Below the pieces are notes generated by a model. The model was not told the origin of the DNA. It saw nothing but the letters and a program-made list of their open reading frames with translations, and searched no databases. Source: Bacillota bacterium (GTDB lineage: Bacteria; Bacillota; Clostridia; Christensenellales; SZUA-584). From it: a stretch of 64,000 nucleotides of DNA. The stretch covers positions 1 through 64,000 of the forward strand of contig JAEXTV010000026.1 of the NCBI GenBank assembly GCA_023406895.1, written 5' to 3'. Position numbers and translations under genes: made by a program. Shown in pieces: positions 1 through 9,137 of the stretch; the first letter of the stretch is position 1; every line of letters begins with the position of its first letter.

Positions 1-28
1 CGGCCTTCTGGCCGCCGCCGCTCCGCTA

Positions 29-51
29 AAAACGTGCCACTGGCACGTTTT
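29..51. repeat. Perfect hairpin at window edge, terminator-like
   Basis: A perfect 10-bp inverted repeat (AAAACGTGCC and its complement) with a 3-nt loop. It could end a transcript on either strand, but no gene on its left is visible, so its role is unknown. The rest of positions 1-120 shows no gene. Confidence 0.4.
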
Positions 52-123
52 CTTCACGCTTCGCGCTCTCTCACCCTGCGGGTTCAAGAGGCTGGAGACC
101 AAAATCCTATCCGAATATAAAAT

Positions 124-151
124 AAAAAGGCATGTATTCACATACCTTTTT
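124..151 (-). terminator. Rho-independent terminator after tRNA-Pro(GGG)
   Basis: On the minus strand a 12-bp stem (A5GG at its base, one T-G wobble) closes a 4-nt loop and ends in a T run. It lies 6 bases after the tRNA CCA end. The wobble would be an A-C mismatch on the plus strand, so the minus strand is the better reading. Confidence 0.75.
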
Positions 152-157
152 ATTTTA

Positions 158-234
158 TGGTCTGGGTGAGAAGATTCGAACTTCCGGCCTCTTGAACCCC
201 ATTCAAGCGCGCTACCAAGCTGCGCCACACCCAG
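158..234 (-). tRNA. tRNA-Pro, anticodon GGG
   Basis: A 77-nt cloverleaf reads on the minus strand: 7-bp acceptor stem CTGGGTG/CACCCAG, D arm GCGC/GCGC, anticodon stem CTTGA/TCAAG with loop ATGGGGT (anticodon GGG), T arm with loop TTCGAAT, and an encoded CCA end after discriminator A. The first base C and the overall shape fit bacterial tRNA-Pro. It reads CCC and probably CCT codons. A terminator follows directly. Confidence 0.95.
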
Positions 235-286
235 ACGACGAATTCTATTCTAACAACGAAAGTCGATGCTGTCAATTAAAAATAAT

Positions 287-946
287 CTATTCCGCGTCGG
301 TATTTTCGGGCACGCCGCCCAGCATGCCGTTGAGCCAGTTTTGGTCAATCAGCAAAAATGCTTCGCCTTCCTTTTGTTCTCGCAGAAACGAAAAATCCTG
401 CAGCGTTTTCTCATAAATTTCGCGCGGAACGCCGAAAGAAAAATCGTCCTTTTCGAGAAACACATCGAAATTGAGTTCGCCGCCGTCACCGATGCCTTCG
501 AATATGATGTTGTAAACGTCTTCGACCCACGTATCGCGGTGAACGGATGCGTAGATCGCCTTGACGGCCTCAATCACACGGTCATCCAAGCCCGCCTCGA
601 GTATCCTGATCTTCTCGGCAAAATCCACGAAACCGGCGGTGACGCGAAGGATGCTGTTTTGCGTGTCGTAGTCCTCATCCGTTTTGATCAGCGTGGGAAT
701 CGGCAGCGTGTCCTCATCATATCCCGGCACAAGGTAAACCATGAATTTGTGTGCATCATCGTTGTATAAAAAAACATCATCCACGAAAAAACGCCTGGCG
801 CACCCCGGGCAGACCCACTCGAAATACGAGCCGCTTAAAATATCGTCTTTGAGATGCGGGTGCTTTGTGATGCTGATGCGTTTTTCCATCGTATGCTGCC
901 CGGGCGTCTGGCACTCGGGGCATTCAAACTGCTTTGTTTGGCTCAT
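287..946 (-). CDS. CpXC domain protein
   Basis: A 219-residue soluble protein. The N-terminus has the paired cysteines CPEC (about residues 9-12) and CPGC (about residues 46-49) that define the CpXC family and probably form a zinc site. The rest is an acidic alpha/beta region with no catalytic motif that I recognise. Start: the ATG at 946 is preceded by AAGGAAGG at good spacing; an in-frame start further upstream would overlap the capA-like gene and lacks a ribosome site. The family is common in Firmicutes and its function is not established. It lies 64 bp downstream of the CapA-like lipoprotein gene on the same strand, so cotranscription is likely. Confidence 0.8.
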   Translation of the reverse strand: MSQTKQFECPECQTPGQHTMEKRISITKHPHLKDDILSGSYFEWVCPGCARRFFVDDVFLYNDDAHKFMVYLVPGYDEDTLPIPTLIKTDEDYDTQNSILRVTAGFVDFAEKIRILEAGLDDRVIEAVKAIYASVHRDTWVEDVYNIIFEGIGDGGELNFDVFLEKDDFSFGVPREIYEKTLQDFSFLREQKEGEAFLLIDQNWLNGMLGGVPENTDAE

Positions 947-1010
947 TTTTCCTTCCTTATATAAAGAATCGTCTTTCAGCATACCCGCCGCAACGCCGGC
1001 TGTCAATGCC

Positions 1011-2291
1011 TTACTCGGCTGCGGCCACGTTTTCCGTGAGCACATCGATGGTGCGCTCGCGGGAACCCTCCAAGGCTTTGGCTTTATCGCTTTGCGACAG
1101 AGACGCAGCGTCGGCAGGAAAGATCGTATAATTTGACGCGGCGGTAGAGGCGCATAATGTCGGCGTATAAGTCAGCGATACGCGGGATGTGGCCCCGGTG
1201 GCCGGGTCTTTCTCTAAAACAAGGTTCACGAGCACGCCGTCCTTGTGCATCGTTTTAGACATGCTCGAAACGAAGTTTCCGAGGGAATACAGCACGGGCA
1301 CATCGCCGCGTTCCGTTTCGATTACCTCAAACGGCTGCGTGCAGTGCGGGTGAGACCCCAATATCAAATCGGCACCCGCATTGGCAATCTGTTCGGCAAT
1401 TTTCCGCTGTGCGCGGTTTGGCTTGTGTGTGTGCTCCACGCCCCAGTGCACGCAGACAATGGTATAATCGGCTCCGGCTTCTTTGGCCGCGGCGATATCT
1501 TCCGTGACGCGGTCTTCGTCGTAGCGGTCAATCATATACGCGCTGCTGCGTCCGGGCTTATGGTTAAGGATGTTCGTGTACGCAAGCACAGCAACCTGAA
1601 TGCCGTTCACATCCATGATAAGCGGCGCTTTGTCCGTTTCCTGCGCATAGGCACCCGTGTGGGAAAACCCGTATTCATCAAGCTTGGCCAGCGTCTTTTT
1701 AAGGCCGTCTTCCTGATAGTCAAACATATGGTTGTTGGCCGTGGTCAGCACGTCAAATCCGCTGCCTTTCAGCGCAGCCAGATACTCTTCCGGCGCGTTA
1801 ATGCGCGGGCTCGGACGGCTGGTGGGAGACGGGGCTGCGGCCGGATCAGCTGCCGGGTCGGCGGGAGCAGTGTTGGGAGCTTCGGCTGATGTGCCGTCGC
1901 TGAGGCCTTCGTCTTTCGGGTTTGGCTGAGTCAGCCGATGGCCATCGGCAACCAGCGTTTCCAGATTGCCGATCGCGAGGTCGGCAGCTGAGATTTTCTC
2001 CTTTATCAAATCAAAAGATGCGTCGAAGCTGTAGCCGTCGCCGTTGTGCGCATCCGAAATCTGTGCGCTCAGGCAAAGCAGATCGCCCGCAATCACAATA
2101 TTGGCCTGTACCGGCTCCGGGGCTAGGGTTGGTGTCGGCTCGGGCGGCGTTGTTTGAATCGGTATCGCTGTGGGAGTCGCCTCAGGCGACGGTGAGGGTG
2201 TTAGGTCGGCGGAGGGTAAATCGCTTTGAACCCCGCATCCTGCCCCAATAACAAAAAGCAAACAAAAAAGAACTATCAGAAACCGTTTCAT
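1011..2291 (-). CDS. CapA/PGA_cap family lipoprotein
   Basis: A 426-residue exported lipoprotein: a hydrophobic leader ending in GAGC gives lipid-anchored Cys at about residue 19. A Pro/Thr-rich linker follows (about residues 28-60), then a metallophosphatase-like PGA_cap domain with AGDLLC, GNLET, TTANNHMFDYQ, VHWGVEHTHKP, LGSHPHCTQP and YSLGNFV motifs. These His/Asp/Asn residues are those expected to bind the two metals. A second Pro/Ala-rich insertion sits near residues 150-165. Relatives include B. subtilis CapA (poly-gamma-glutamate export), but no capBC genes are nearby, so the substrate is unknown. The start was chosen at MKRF, 12 nt after AAAGG; the codons upstream do not look like a signal peptide. 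Confidence 0.85.
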   Translation of the reverse strand: MKRFLIVLFCLLFVIGAGCGVQSDLPSADLTPSPSPEATPTAIPIQTTPPEPTPTLAPEPVQANIVIAGDLLCLSAQISDAHNGDGYSFDASFDLIKEKISAADLAIGNLETLVADGHRLTQPNPKDEGLSDGTSAEAPNTAPADPAADPAAAPSPTSRPSPRINAPEEYLAALKGSGFDVLTTANNHMFDYQEDGLKKTLAKLDEYGFSHTGAYAQETDKAPLIMDVNGIQVAVLAYTNILNHKPGRSSAYMIDRYDEDRVTEDIAAAKEAGADYTIVCVHWGVEHTHKPNRAQRKIAEQIANAGADLILGSHPHCTQPFEVIETERGDVPVLYSLGNFVSSMSKTMHKDGVLVNLVLEKDPATGATSRVSLTYTPTLCASTAASNYTIFPADAASLSQSDKAKALEGSRERTIDVLTENVAAAE

Positions 2292-2323
2292 ATTATCTGT
2301 ACCTTTATTTATAATATATATGC

Positions 2324-2352
2324 ATATGATACCATGCGCCATTGGCTGTCAA
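2324..2352 (-). promoter_or_regulatory. Possible sigma-A promoter for the CapA-like gene
   Basis: On the minus strand a perfect -35 TTGACA is followed, 17 bp on, by TCATAT, a weak match to TATAAT. It lies 33 bp before the chosen start codon. The divergent S9 peptidase gene begins about 80 bp to the right. Confidence 0.4.
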
Positions 2353-2434
2353 CAACATCATATTCACATATTTTTCTTTATATACATGAATACAGTCTGT
2401 TATAATAAAGCAAAGTCGAGATGAGGAGGCTGCT

Positions 2435-4459
2435 ATGGCCAAAAAGAGATGGACGATCGTCATCGTTTTACTTCTGTGCGCTGTGATGCTGACAGGCTGC
2501 CAGTTTAATTGGCATATGAACTGGCCGTTTTCAGAGGACGAATCAAGCGAATCGAGCATGCCCACGCTGCCTTTGGATGAAAAGAGCGATTTGATACCGC
2601 TTGATGTGCTGATGGGGTACGATGAGTACTCGGCTCCTCAGATATCATCGGACGGCAGCAAGATACTGTACCGGCATTCAAGCGATTATGAAGACAATTA
2701 CATGGTGCTCAACTGGCAGACGGGCGACCAGTCCGCTGTGAAGTGGCCGGATGTCTACGGCGTGCCCTACGCGCTTTGGGCGCCCGACGGTGAAACGGTG
2801 CTGTTTTTTGTGGACGACATGGGCGATGAGAATTATGGGCTTTATTCTTCCCATGCGGGCACAGGCGAGACGGCCACGCTGCTGACTGGCGGAGACAACA
2901 ATTGTTACTATGTATCCGACAATCCGGCCAATAACGATGAGATCTATATTTGTCTGTTTAACAGTGAGACGGAGCTTTTTGATCTCTATTTAATGAATTA
3001 CAAGACCGGCGAGAAAAGCCTTGTTCTCAGCAACCCGGGCGATATCACGGGGTATGACTTTGACCATCAGGGCAAGCTTCGTCTTGTTTCGCGTAACGAT
3101 GAGGCTGCCGGTGAACATGTGTGGCTGAACAAGAGCCCGGATAAGACCAAAACAACGTTTAACGAAGCAGACTGGCAGCAGATCATAAGCTGGGATTATG
3201 AGGATGCCGATACGAGCTATGTGCTCGGGTTTATGCAGGACGACACACGCGTGCTGTATATGGACTCATCCGGCAGCAACACTGCCACACTTTCCACTTA
3301 TGATGTGAATACCGGAACGATCACCGAAATTTTCAACGATCCGGATTATGATATTTACGGTACGTGGACCGATCTTGACCTCGATCAGGTGACGGCCGTT
3401 TCGGTGGAAGCGGACTATGTGGGCTGGCATGTGCTGGACCCCAGTTTTCAGGATGATTATGATGTGCTGAGCAAGCTCGATACCGGGGTGTTTAATATCG
3501 TGGATTCGTGTGATAATGATGCCTACTGGATCGTTTCGTACACATCAGACACGAGAGAGCTGAACTATTATGTGTACGATATGGCGGCGCATGAAACCAA
3601 AGAACTCTACAACGCGCGCCCCGAGCTGGAAAGCTATGATTTTGCGCCGATGGAACCGTTCAGCTATACCGCGACTGACGGCCTCAAAATAGAAGGGTAT
3701 GTGACGTTCCCGCTCGGCTCAGACAAGACGAATCTGCCGACCGTGGTGCTCGTGCATGGCGGGCCGTGGTCGCGCGACAGCTGGGGCTACAACGAAGAGG
3801 TGCAGCTGTTGGCGAACCGCGGGTACGCGGTCATTCAGGTGAATTTCCGTGGTTCCACGGGCTACGGCAAGGATTTCATGAACGCGGGAGACAAGGAATG
3901 GGGCGGTCTCATGCATCAGGATATTCTTGATGCGGTGAACTACGCCGTGGATCAAGGGTGGACGGATAAAGATCGTTTGGGCATATACGGCGCATCTTAC
4001 GGCGGCTATGAGGCGCTGATCAGCGCGGCGTTCTCGTCCGATGTGTTCAAGTGCGCGGTGGATGCCTTTGGCCCGTCGAGCCTGCTGACATTTGTGGATT
4101 CGATTCCTGCCATGTGGTCAGTTGAGTATCAGGATCTCGTCCGGGCCATAGGAGACCCGGATACGGAGCAGGAGTTTATGAAGTCGCGCTCGCCGCTGTA
4201 TTTTGCGGATCAGGTGAAAATTCCGATGCTGATTGCGCAGGGCGGCAATGATGTGCGCGTGCCGCAGCAGGAGTCTGATCAGATGGTGGAGGCGCTCGAA
4301 AACGCGGGTGTGGATGTGGAATATCTTCAGTTCCCGAACAGCGGCCACGGGTTTAATTCGCAGGAGGATATGACGCAGTTTTATACGGCAATGGAAACAT
4401 TTTTTGCCAAGCACCTCGGGGGCGAATCGGAAAGCAAAGTCGATCTGAACAGAGACTGA
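2435..4459 (+). CDS. S9 family prolyl oligopeptidase-like lipoprotein
   Basis: A 674-residue secreted serine peptidase. The leader ends in LTGC, giving a lipid-anchored Cys near residue 22. Residues about 50-410 form a beta-propeller with repeated beta-strand and acidic motifs, as in S9 acylaminoacyl peptidases. The C-terminal alpha/beta hydrolase has LVHGGPWSRD (oxyanion region), nucleophile elbow GASYGG with Ser521, Asp606 in GGNDVRVP and His638 in NSGHGF, so the triad is complete. It should cleave short peptides outside the membrane. Start ATG follows GAGGAGG. The gene stands alone, divergent from the CapA-like gene, with a terminator hairpin 22 bp after the stop. Confidence 0.9.
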   Translation: MAKKRWTIVIVLLLCAVMLTGCQFNWHMNWPFSEDESSESSMPTLPLDEKSDLIPLDVLMGYDEYSAPQISSDGSKILYRHSSDYEDNYMVLNWQTGDQSAVKWPDVYGVPYALWAPDGETVLFFVDDMGDENYGLYSSHAGTGETATLLTGGDNNCYYVSDNPANNDEIYICLFNSETELFDLYLMNYKTGEKSLVLSNPGDITGYDFDHQGKLRLVSRNDEAAGEHVWLNKSPDKTKTTFNEADWQQIISWDYEDADTSYVLGFMQDDTRVLYMDSSGSNTATLSTYDVNTGTITEIFNDPDYDIYGTWTDLDLDQVTAVSVEADYVGWHVLDPSFQDDYDVLSKLDTGVFNIVDSCDNDAYWIVSYTSDTRELNYYVYDMAAHETKELYNARPELESYDFAPMEPFSYTATDGLKIEGYVTFPLGSDKTNLPTVVLVHGGPWSRDSWGYNEEVQLLANRGYAVIQVNFRGSTGYGKDFMNAGDKEWGGLMHQDILDAVNYAVDQGWTDKDRLGIYGASYGGYEALISAAFSSDVFKCAVDAFGPSSLLTFVDSIPAMWSVEYQDLVRAIGDPDTEQEFMKSRSPLYFADQVKIPMLIAQGGNDVRVPQQESDQMVEALENAGVDVEYLQFPNSGHGFNSQEDMTQFYTAMETFFAKHLGGESESKVDLNRD

Positions 4460-4480
4460 GAATAGAGTGTATGACAGTAA

Positions 4481-4520
4481 AAGAGCTGCAACGGCTGAAA
4501 GGCTGCTGCAGCTCTTCTTG
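4481..4520 (+). terminator. Hairpin after S9 peptidase gene
   Basis: A perfect 10-bp stem AAGAGCTGCA/TGCAGCTCTT with a 16-nt loop lies just after the stop codon; the trailing T run is short (TCTTCTTG). Positions 4521-4725 show nothing further. Confidence 0.6.
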
Positions 4521-4725
4521 TCTAAAGAATACCCCGGTCATGTCGGGGGTCCAATGGGCTTTCGCTATGAGTAAAATGGTTTTCACGATAGAATATGTTT
4601 AATCTCATATATAAATAGGATGACTAATAAAGCCTTGTGCGCATCCGAATACGACGATATCACAGTGAATCGAAAACCTACCATCACCCAAAAGTCAAGG
4701 CAGCAAATCAGTTTCGTGAGTGATA

Positions 4726-5160
4726 TTATTGCTCCTTGAGCCACCCGTCAAAAATCTCTGCGGCGTTTTCTACGTATGCAAGGCACGGTTTCGAGGCATA
4801 AGGTTCCTCGCTGCTCGGGTTTTGTTCATTGCGCGCCAGCAATTCGCGGCAGAGCAGTGTGCCGAACCGATCTTTGAACCGGAACGCAAAGCTTTGCACG
4901 CGTTCATAGTGGGCGTCCTTTGTCGCTTTGTCTTGGGGGTCAATATCGCCGTAAAGCAGCCCCGCAATCAGCGCCATGCCGGATATCACACCGCAGACCT
5001 CTTTCATATGGCCCACGCCGCCGCCGAAGGAGGAGGCCATTTTCAGCACGGTTTGCTCGTCGAAAGCGGTGAGGTCGGCAAATGCCGCGGCGACCGCCTG
5101 CGCGCAATTGTAGCCGCGAAGATACAGTTCCTGCGCTTTTTCTTTTCTGTCAATCATCAT
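4726..5160 (-). CDS. C_GCAxxG_C_C family redox-type protein
   Basis: A 144-residue protein with the two hallmarks of the C_GCAxxG_C_C family: GYNCAQAV near the N-terminus and GGGVGHMKEVCGVISG in the middle, with further cysteines later (LLCREL, KPCLAY). The conserved cysteines suggest a disulfide or metal-linked redox role, but no reaction is firmly known. No signal peptide is visible, so it is probably cytosolic. The ATG at 5160 follows GAGGCGG; an in-frame Met 9 codons earlier has no ribosome site, and the next codon is also ATG. It is a single gene between the S9 peptidase and the DUF1015 gene. Confidence 0.8.
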   Translation of the reverse strand: MMIDRKEKAQELYLRGYNCAQAVAAAFADLTAFDEQTVLKMASSFGGGVGHMKEVCGVISGMALIAGLLYGDIDPQDKATKDAHYERVQSFAFRFKDRFGTLLCRELLARNEQNPSSEEPYASKPCLAYVENAAEIFDGWLKEQ

Positions 5161-5294
5161 GCCATTCCGCCTCTCATTTAAGATCATATTGTCAGTATAC
5201 TTCTTCGAACCAAAGATGACAACGACCGCATGACTGAGTAAGGATAAGGGCCTACTGGACTGCTGAAAGACCGCTTTGACAGGCCAACATATTC

Positions 5295-5323
5295 TTGAAT
5301 ACGGCCTGCAAGTGTGTTATATT
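5295..5323 (+). promoter_or_regulatory. Possible promoter for DUF1015-aspartokinase operon
   Basis: TTGAAT, a 17-bp spacer and TATATT lie 35 bp before the DUF1015 start. A nearby TTGACA (5276-5281) has no good -10 partner. The pair AGGCC/GGCCT (5281-5285 and 5302-5306) flanks the -35 box and could be an operator. Confidence 0.45.
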
Positions 5324-5357
5324 GACCTATATGTTATTTTTATGACTGGAGGACCGA

Positions 5358-6842
5358 ATGGACAACGCAGATCAACTGGGTATGATATTCCCTCAGATAC
5401 TGATTCCAGACAAAAAGGTCAATAAGCAAAAATGGTCGGTTATTGCCTGTGATCAATTCACCTCTAACGAGGATTATTGGATAAAGACGGCACGAAACGT
5501 GGGGGGGGCGCCTTCCACATACCATATCATCGTGCCCGAGCTGTTTTTAAAAAGCGGCGACGCCGCTGACAGGATATCTCATGCGAAGCAGACGATGCGC
5601 GATTATATTGAGGACGGCGTGCTTGTAAGCCTGCCCGAAGGCCTTGTGCTGGTGGAACGCGAAACACCGCACGGAACGCGCGTGGGCATCATGCTGGCGA
5701 TGGATCTCGAGCAGTATGACATCGATGCATCCAAGAAGCCGTTGATTCGCGCGACTGAAAAAACGGTGACTGAAAGACTGCCGATTCGAATCAGTTTGCG
5801 CGAAGATGCCACCATTGAGTGCCCGCATGTGATGCTGCTGCTCAACGACATCAAAGATACGGTGATAGCGCCTGTCTATCAGGCCAAAGATAAATTTTCA
5901 AAGATATACAGCACGGCACTGATGCAAAACGGCGGCCATGTGCAAGGGTGGTTTACTGACGATGCAGCTGTGCTGAACGGTGTCAGGAGCGCGCTTGCAG
6001 AGCTTAAGTCCAATAGCAAGGATAACATGCTGTTTGCAGTGGGTGACGGCAACCACTCGCTTGCGGCTGCCAAAGCCGTGTGGGATAAGCGCAAAGCGGC
6101 AATGAGCCCTGAGGAACGCGCACAGAGCCCGCTTCGTTACGCGCTCTGTGAGGTGGTCAACCTCTACGACCCCGGCATCAGTGTTCACCCGATTCACCGC
6201 GTGCTGTTTAACGTCACGGATGCGTCGAACACGCTTCGTACGCTGGTGTCTATTCTGAACCGCACGGGACAGGAAGCGCATATGATGTATACGCGCGGCA
6301 CACGCGCCGTCAAAAAAGACGGGGTGCACACAATTCTGTTCGAATCAAAGATGTCCAAAGGGCATATTGAGGTTCAAAAGCCAAAGCATCCGCTCGTCAG
6401 CCAAACGCTGACCGAGGCATTGGATCAGCTTGCCGAAGAGATGCCAAGAGTGATTGTGGATTATATTCACGGAGACGATGAGTTTCACGAACACACGAAA
6501 ACACATGCGTGCCTTGGGTTTTTCATGGAGCCCATGCATAAGGACGAAATCTTCGATAACGTTATCCAGTACGGCGTTTTGCCCAAAAAGTCGTTTTCGT
6601 TAGGACTGGCTGAAGAGAAGCGGTATTACTTTGAATGCCGCCTGCTAGTTGAGGCGGACGATGACGAGCCCGAAGCGGAGGCCCCTGTGCAGCAGGAACG
6701 AACCGATCTGTCGGATGCGGAGCCCGATGAAGCGGCGCAAGAAGCCTACATGGAACCGTCGGAAGACGCGGTTTATGACGAAGAAGATGACCATGCCGCG
6801 CGCAAGCCGCGCCGGGGACTATTCGGACGAAAGCGGGATTAA
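5358..6842 (+). CDS. DUF1015 family protein with charged C-terminal tail
   Basis: A 494-residue protein. Residues about 5-420 match the DUF1015 family, with IACDQFTSNEDYW near the start, the highly conserved AVGDGNHSLAAAKAVW block (about residues 230-247) and a HPIHRVLF segment. The family is cytosolic and of unknown biochemical function, often found beside serine or amino-acid metabolism genes. After residue about 435 the protein has an unusual tail: roughly 45 mostly acidic residues, then a short basic end (RKPRRGLFGRKRD). Ribosome site CTGGAGG precedes the ATG. It is followed after 3 bp by aspartokinase, so the two are one operon. Confidence 0.85.
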   Translation: MDNADQLGMIFPQILIPDKKVNKQKWSVIACDQFTSNEDYWIKTARNVGGAPSTYHIIVPELFLKSGDAADRISHAKQTMRDYIEDGVLVSLPEGLVLVERETPHGTRVGIMLAMDLEQYDIDASKKPLIRATEKTVTERLPIRISLREDATIECPHVMLLLNDIKDTVIAPVYQAKDKFSKIYSTALMQNGGHVQGWFTDDAAVLNGVRSALAELKSNSKDNMLFAVGDGNHSLAAAKAVWDKRKAAMSPEERAQSPLRYALCEVVNLYDPGISVHPIHRVLFNVTDASNTLRTLVSILNRTGQEAHMMYTRGTRAVKKDGVHTILFESKMSKGHIEVQKPKHPLVSQTLTEALDQLAEEMPRVIVDYIHGDDEFHEHTKTHACLGFFMEPMHKDEIFDNVIQYGVLPKKSFSLGLAEEKRYYFECRLLVEADDDEPEAEAPVQQERTDLSDAEPDEAAQEAYMEPSEDAVYDEEDDHAARKPRRGLFGRKRD

Positions 6843-6845
6843 TTG

Positions 6846-8153
6846 ATGAAGGTATGCAAATTTGGCGGCAGCTCATTGGCGGATGCCAGCCAGTTTAATA
6901 AGGTCAGACAGATTATCGAAGCGGACCCTCAGCGCGTTTTTATCGTGCCGTCGGCACCCGGAAAACGCAGCGCCGACGACACAAAGGTGACGGATCTTTT
7001 GTACACGTATCATGCGGCTGTGAACTCCGATAACAACGGTGACTCGATATTCGAAGAGTTAAGAAAGCGTTTCACATCGCTTCGCGATGATTTGGCGCTC
7101 AGCACGGATATTGAATCGGAACTCGACACGATTTATCACAACGTCAAGAACGGTGCAAGCGTGGATTATACGGTCAGCCGAGGGGAATACCTGAACGGCA
7201 TTTTGATGGCCGACTATCTCGGCTTTGATTTTATCGATCCGGCTGAGGCGATTTTCTTTAACGCGGACGGCGTTTATGAATCGGAAAAGACACGGACGGT
7301 GATGCGCGGACGGCTGCGGCATACGAAGCAGGCCGTGATCCCCGGTTTTTACGGCAGCATGCCAGACGGGCAGATCAAAACATTTTCACGTGGCGGCTCG
7401 GATATCACGGGCGCAATCGTGGCAAGATCCGCGCGGGCGGATGTATATGAAAACTGGACGGATGTATCCGGCGTGCTCATGGCCGACCCGCGTATCGTGG
7501 AGAACCCAAAAGTCATCAAGAAGATCACCTACCGTGAGCTTCGTGAGCTTTCTTACATGGGGGCTACCGTGCTGCATGAGGACGCGATCTTCCCGGTGTT
7601 TAAGGCAAACATCCCCATCAATATCAAAAACACAAACAACCCGGACGACCCGGGGACGATGATCGTGCCGAACGTCAATGACGATGACACGGATATCATC
7701 ACGGGCATTGCGGGCAAAAAAGGCTTTTCGGTTATCGCCGTTGAAAAAGCCAATATGAACGCCGAACTCGGCTTTGGCTGCCGCATGCTGACTGCGCTGG
7801 AAAAGAACAATATGCGGTTTGAGCATATGCCGTCGGGTATCGATACACTGGGCGTCGTACTGGCCAACAGCGAAATTGAAGGCAAGCAGCCGCAGCTGCT
7901 CGACGACGTGTATAACCTTTGTGAACCGGATTCACTCGAGGTGTTTCGCGGCCTTGCGCTTATCGCCACTGTGGGCCGCGGTATGATCAGCAAAGTCGGT
8001 GTGGCCGGGCGGCTGTTTACGGCGCTGGCTGAAAACAATATCAACATCCGCATGATTGATCAGGGCTCGAGCGAAATTAATATCATCGTGGGTGTGGATG
8101 AAAAAGATTTTGAGAAAGCGATTCGTGTTATATACAACGCTTTTTGCGGTTAA
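6846..8153 (+). CDS. Aspartate kinase
   Basis: A 435-residue aspartokinase, the first enzyme of the lysine/threonine/methionine and diaminopimelate route (L-aspartate + ATP to aspartyl phosphate). Residues 4-9 are the diagnostic KFGGSS; SRGGSDITGA (about residues 181-190) and NWTDVSGVLMADPR are amino-acid-kinase active-site segments. Two ACT domains fill about residues 280-435, so feedback control by lysine or threonine is likely. The ATG at 6846 was chosen; the codon before it (TTG) directly abuts the DUF1015 stop. It sits between DUF1015 and an AEC transporter with 3-bp and 6-bp gaps. No lysine riboswitch is visible upstream of the operon. Confidence 0.93.
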   Translation: MKVCKFGGSSLADASQFNKVRQIIEADPQRVFIVPSAPGKRSADDTKVTDLLYTYHAAVNSDNNGDSIFEELRKRFTSLRDDLALSTDIESELDTIYHNVKNGASVDYTVSRGEYLNGILMADYLGFDFIDPAEAIFFNADGVYESEKTRTVMRGRLRHTKQAVIPGFYGSMPDGQIKTFSRGGSDITGAIVARSARADVYENWTDVSGVLMADPRIVENPKVIKKITYRELRELSYMGATVLHEDAIFPVFKANIPINIKNTNNPDDPGTMIVPNVNDDDTDIITGIAGKKGFSVIAVEKANMNAELGFGCRMLTALEKNNMRFEHMPSGIDTLGVVLANSEIEGKQPQLLDDVYNLCEPDSLEVFRGLALIATVGRGMISKVGVAGRLFTALAENNINIRMIDQGSSEINIIVGVDEKDFEKAIRVIYNAFCG

Positions 8154-8159
8154 GGGACT

Positions 8160-9137
8160 ATGCTATTAGATTCTCTGGAGGCGGTATTCGTCATATTTGT
8201 GATCATCGGTGCGGGGATTTTCGTATCATGGCGCAAATGGGTATCGCGCGAGACCGCCAAGGCGTTTCCCAAAATCATCATCAACTTATCGCTGCCGGCA
8301 ACCATTGTTTACAGCCTGTATAACAACTTTTCTCAGCAACAGCTGCTTGACGCATGGCTGCCGCTGCTGATTATATTCGCAGCGGCGGTGACGGTTTTCT
8401 TTATCGCCAAAGCTTCTGCCTGTCTGCTGCGCATTCCGAGGCACCGCCGCGGTGTTTTTATTGTGGCCTTTGCCTTTTCCAACTCGAGCTTTATCGGTTT
8501 TCCGGTGGCGCGGGCGCTGTTTGGCGACGCGGGAATGCCGTACGCCGTATTTTACTTTCTTGCGGGCCATGTGACATTTTGGCTGATGGGCAACTACGCC
8601 ATCGAGCGCGATGCGGACATAATCAAAGGTGAAGAACATCGGCCCAGCATCGGCAAATCATTAAAAAAGCTCGCGCAGCCGCCCACATTATCAACACTCA
8701 TTATGTTTGCCTTGATATTGGCGGATATCAAGCTGCCGGATTTCATATTGACGACGGCCAAATATATCGGCGATCTCACAACGCCTCTGTCGCTTATATT
8801 CATCGGATGCATGATATACAATATGGGGCGCTCCGGAATGAAGTGGGAAAAAGGGCTGCCCCCCGTGATTCTGGGCCGCTTTGTGCTGGTGCCCGTGGTA
8901 TGCTATGCGCTCTGTACGCTGGGCTTTGCGCTTTTTGCGCCTGTGCTGACGGCTGACCATATACTGATGAGAGAGGTATTTGTGGTGCAGATCGGCCTGC
9001 CCACGATCATGCAAACGGCGATTTGTGCGGAGGTTTACGGCGCGGACACTGAGTTTGCCACGAAATGCGTCTTTTTCACCACAGCCCTGTCACTCATCAC
9101 AATTCCCGCATTTATGCTACTGCTGACGGCAGCATAA
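8160..9137 (+). CDS. AEC family transporter
   Basis: A 325-residue integral membrane protein with about ten hydrophobic segments and the AEC (auxin efflux carrier/malate permease-like) layout: N-terminal half ending near FSNSSFIGFPVARALFG, a hydrophilic loop at about residues 150-175, then the C-terminal half ending in PTIMQTAICAEVYGAD. The paired conserved motifs in both halves are typical of the family. Substrates of relatives include organic acids and amino-acid-like compounds; the linkage to aspartokinase suggests an amino acid or related acid, as inference only. It starts 6 bp after aspartokinase. Its stop codon directly abuts the stop of the facing GntR gene, so transcripts from both sides converge here. 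Confidence 0.85.
   Translation: MLLDSLEAVFVIFVIIGAGIFVSWRKWVSRETAKAFPKIIINLSLPATIVYSLYNNFSQQQLLDAWLPLLIIFAAAVTVFFIAKASACLLRIPRHRRGVFIVAFAFSNSSFIGFPVARALFGDAGMPYAVFYFLAGHVTFWLMGNYAIERDADIIKGEEHRPSIGKSLKKLAQPPTLSTLIMFALILADIKLPDFILTTAKYIGDLTTPLSLIFIGCMIYNMGRSGMKWEKGLPPVILGRFVLVPVVCYALCTLGFALFAPVLTADHILMREVFVVQIGLPTIMQTAICAEVYGADTEFATKCVFFTTALSLITIPAFMLLLTAA

Noticed and set aside
5276..5281. Perfect TTGACA upstream of the DUF1015 gene
   Set aside because: No acceptable -10 lies 16-18 bp downstream; the TTGAAT/TATATT pair fits better.
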